A stretch of 64,000 nucleotides of DNA. Origin: Neobacillus sp. WH10 (GTDB lineage: Bacteria > Bacillota > Bacilli > Bacillales > Cytobacillaceae). The stretch spans positions 2,108,001 to 2,172,000 of the forward strand of contig NZ_CP126110.1 in assembly GCF_030123405.1 (NCBI RefSeq), written 5' to 3'. Position 1 is the stretch's first letter; every line of letters begins with the position of its first letter. The notes beneath the pieces are model-generated. The model saw only the letters and a program-made list of their open reading frames with translations, had not been told where the DNA came from and made no database searches. The translations under genes and the position numbers were made by a program. Positions 62,432 to 64,000 of this stretch are shown piece by piece.

Positions 62432-64000
62432 ATGAAAAAATCCAAAAAGCTTTTATCCGTTTTATCTACTACCGCTCTAGTAGGTAGTATGTTACTTCCT
62501 TCCGTGGGAAGTGCGCAGGTTAAAGGGTATAACCCAAATCCGGCAGTGCAGGAGATAGGTTCAGACTTTCGCTCTGAAACCGTAGAAGAGGTATTAAAAA
62601 ATAACAAACTTAATTTAAGTGGGTATGATGTATACGGAGAAGCTTCATCAGACAGTGGACAAGCTGGAGCGGCTTCATCCGTAACTCCGGGCGATGTAGG
62701 GACTGTTAAACCGTGGGTTACACATAATGATGTAACTGGACAATATGTACTAACGAATTTTACTCTCAAAGGAGTTGGTACATATGGGGAGGTATGGGTA
62801 GCGAATAATCTTGCGTATCCTACAGGAGACCCAAGGAATGCTGCTGGAGTATCTGTCGTTACCAATGAACAAGTAAACTATCTTTTAAATCAATTTGATA
62901 CAAAAATGTATGAACAAGAGGTTGCCTTTTTTGGCGCCCCTGCTGAAAGAAAGGGAGAACATGCTGCTAATTCTCTTGGTGATTTATATAAGGACGAATC
63001 TGGGCGTGTCGTTATCCTAATTGATAACATTAAAGATGATAGTTATTATAATGCGAATTATCCTAGTTATATTGCAGGATATTTTTCATCAACTATAAGT
63101 GATTTAACGGACAGAAATGTCATGACAATTGACAGTTTTGATTGGTTAAACCGGACAGGTCCAAATGCTGCGAAACCTTTCCTATACGAGGGGACTTTTG
63201 CTCATGAGTTTCAACATTTACTTCACCACGACAGTGATGGTGCAGAAGAAAACTTTATAAACGAGGGATTATCTGATTTTGCTCAATATCAGGTCGGATA
63301 TGGTCATTCAAAATCACACGTCGACTTCTTTATGAATAACCTCAAGAACTCCTTAACGCAATGGGGAGATCAGTCAGATCTTCAAATACTAGGAGATTAT
63401 GGGGCTGCTTATCTATTCCAGCTTTATTTATACGAACAATTTGGCAAGGAATTTATTCAGAAAGAATTCAAAAACCAATTACAAGGTATTAATAGTATTA
63501 ATGCTGTTCTAAAAGAAATGGGTAGCAAAAAAGACTTTAATGCAGTATATCAAGATTTCATGATTGCATTAATGCTAGATGGAAAATACCAAGGAGATAA
63601 TAAGACATATAATTTTAATTCCATTGACCTTAACCCTAATATAGAGGCAGCATCAAAATTAGACTCTTTTGCACCAGCTTGGGGAACTGATGTAAAAGTG
63701 ATTACTCCTGACAAGAAGATCGACCATCTATATTTCAAAGGTCTTGATTTCCTCGGTTCGAACTGGAAAACAGTAACTGATCCAGTAAAAGGTGAAGTAC
63801 TTTGGGGGAATCAAGGGGATCAAGCAGATAATTTCCTGATAAAAGAGCTTGATTTAACAGGAAAAACAAATCCAATCCTATCTTTTGATACAAAATATAA
63901 TATTGAAGAACAATGGGATTTTGGTGCTGTTCAAGTTTCAACAGATAATGGAAAAACGTGGGCTTCTTTAACGAATGATCACACAAGAGATGATGTGGTC
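62432..64000 (+). CDS. Large secreted metalloprotease (HEFQH type), 3' end outside window
   Basis: At least 523 residues, open to the window edge. AGGAGG precedes the ATG at 62432. A signal peptide covers about 1-28 (LLPSVGSA). The zinc motif HEFQHLLHH lies near residue 255, and a downstream NEGLSDFAQ near residue 275 supplies the third ligand Glu, the gluzincin pattern HExxH...E. Beyond residue 430 the chain becomes beta-rich (WDFGAVQVSTDNGKTW), as in the accessory domains of immune inhibitor A-like exoproteases. It differs from the M6 protease at 21932, whose motif is HEFGHxxGxxD. Substrate unknown. Confidence 0.82.
   Translation, partial: MKKSKKLLSVLSTTALVGSMLLPSVGSAQVKGYNPNPAVQEIGSDFRSETVEEVLKNNKLNLSGYDVYGEASSDSGQAGAASSVTPGDVGTVKPWVTHNDVTGQYVLTNFTLKGVGTYGEVWVANNLAYPTGDPRNAAGVSVVTNEQVNYLLNQFDTKMYEQEVAFFGAPAERKGEHAANSLGDLYKDESGRVVILIDNIKDDSYYNANYPSYIAGYFSSTISDLTDRNVMTIDSFDWLNRTGPNAAKPFLYEGTFAHEFQHLLHHDSDGAEENFINEGLSDFAQYQVGYGHSKSHVDFFMNNLKNSLTQWGDQSDLQILGDYGAAYLFQLYLYEQFGKEFIQKEFKNQLQGINSINAVLKEMGSKKDFNAVYQDFMIALMLDGKYQGDNKTYNFNSIDLNPNIEAASKLDSFAPAWGTDVKVITPDKKIDHLYFKGLDFLGSNWKTVTDPVKGEVLWGNQGDQADNFLIKELDLTGKTNPILSFDTKYNIEEQWDFGAVQVSTDNGKTWASLTNDHTRDDVV

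Overview
This window reads as chromosome of a low-GC, endospore-forming Bacillaceae, close to Neobacillus/Bacillus. The evidence is a gerA-type germinant receptor operon, spoVK, a Spo0E-like phosphatase, and long stretches in Bacillus subtilis gene order: mutS-mutL, miaA-hfq-spoVK-hflX-ynbB-glnR-glnA, lexA/yneA-yneB-ynzC-tkt-sirA-yneF, and ccdA-ccdB-ccdC-yneK. Functional names rest on recognition of conserved motifs and gene order; no database search was possible.

Layout. 1-2349: end of a gerA-family operon (A partial, B, C). 2350-8564: accessory stretch of short orphan genes punctuated by two families of hairpin-bearing repeats, with an IS110-family element (4256-5479 plus a structured upstream segment), a VanY-type carboxypeptidase remnant and a SEC-C/DUF3800-like gene that appears to start at ATA. 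9020-14414: two OmpR/histidine-kinase two-component systems separated by a wrecked FtsX-type permease, and a repeat-bearing secreted protein. 14519-20505: small genes, gene fragments, a PIN-domain gene, an alpha/beta hydrolase, a group II intron (about 17574-19521) and tRNA-Arg(CCT) with tandem copies of its 5' end. 20864-23740: a TIGR02206/YwaF-type membrane protein and an M6-family secreted metalloprotease. 23949-43903: conserved housekeeping block (mismatch repair, mreBH, miaA, hfq, spoVK, hflX, glnRA, lexA and SOS genes, transketolase, sirA, yneF).

At yneF the core order is interrupted by a genomic island of 5,476 bp. A 120-bp perfect direct repeat (43772-43891 and 49248-49367) brackets a tyrosine recombinase, a protein ending in a 9-bp minisatellite, a decayed serine resolvase and a two-gene cassette of unknown function (46629-48747). 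Seven copies of the 7-mer TGGTTAA sit near its two ends and look like integrase arm sites. The island gives yneF a new 3' end while the ancestral 3' end and terminator survive at the right junction. This is the best candidate in the window for an undescribed mobile cargo system.

49562-55954 returns to core-like genes: a heterodimeric ABC exporter with one degenerate ATPase site, a 58-residue Spo0E-like phosphatase, and ccdA-ccdB-ccdC-yneK. 56234-56330 is a tRNA-Sec (selC) with a decayed integrase close by. 57771-61888 is a GntR regulator divergent from a mannose-family PTS operon containing a BtpA/SgcQ-type protein. The window ends in an IS3-like remnant and a large secreted metalloprotease cut by the window edge.
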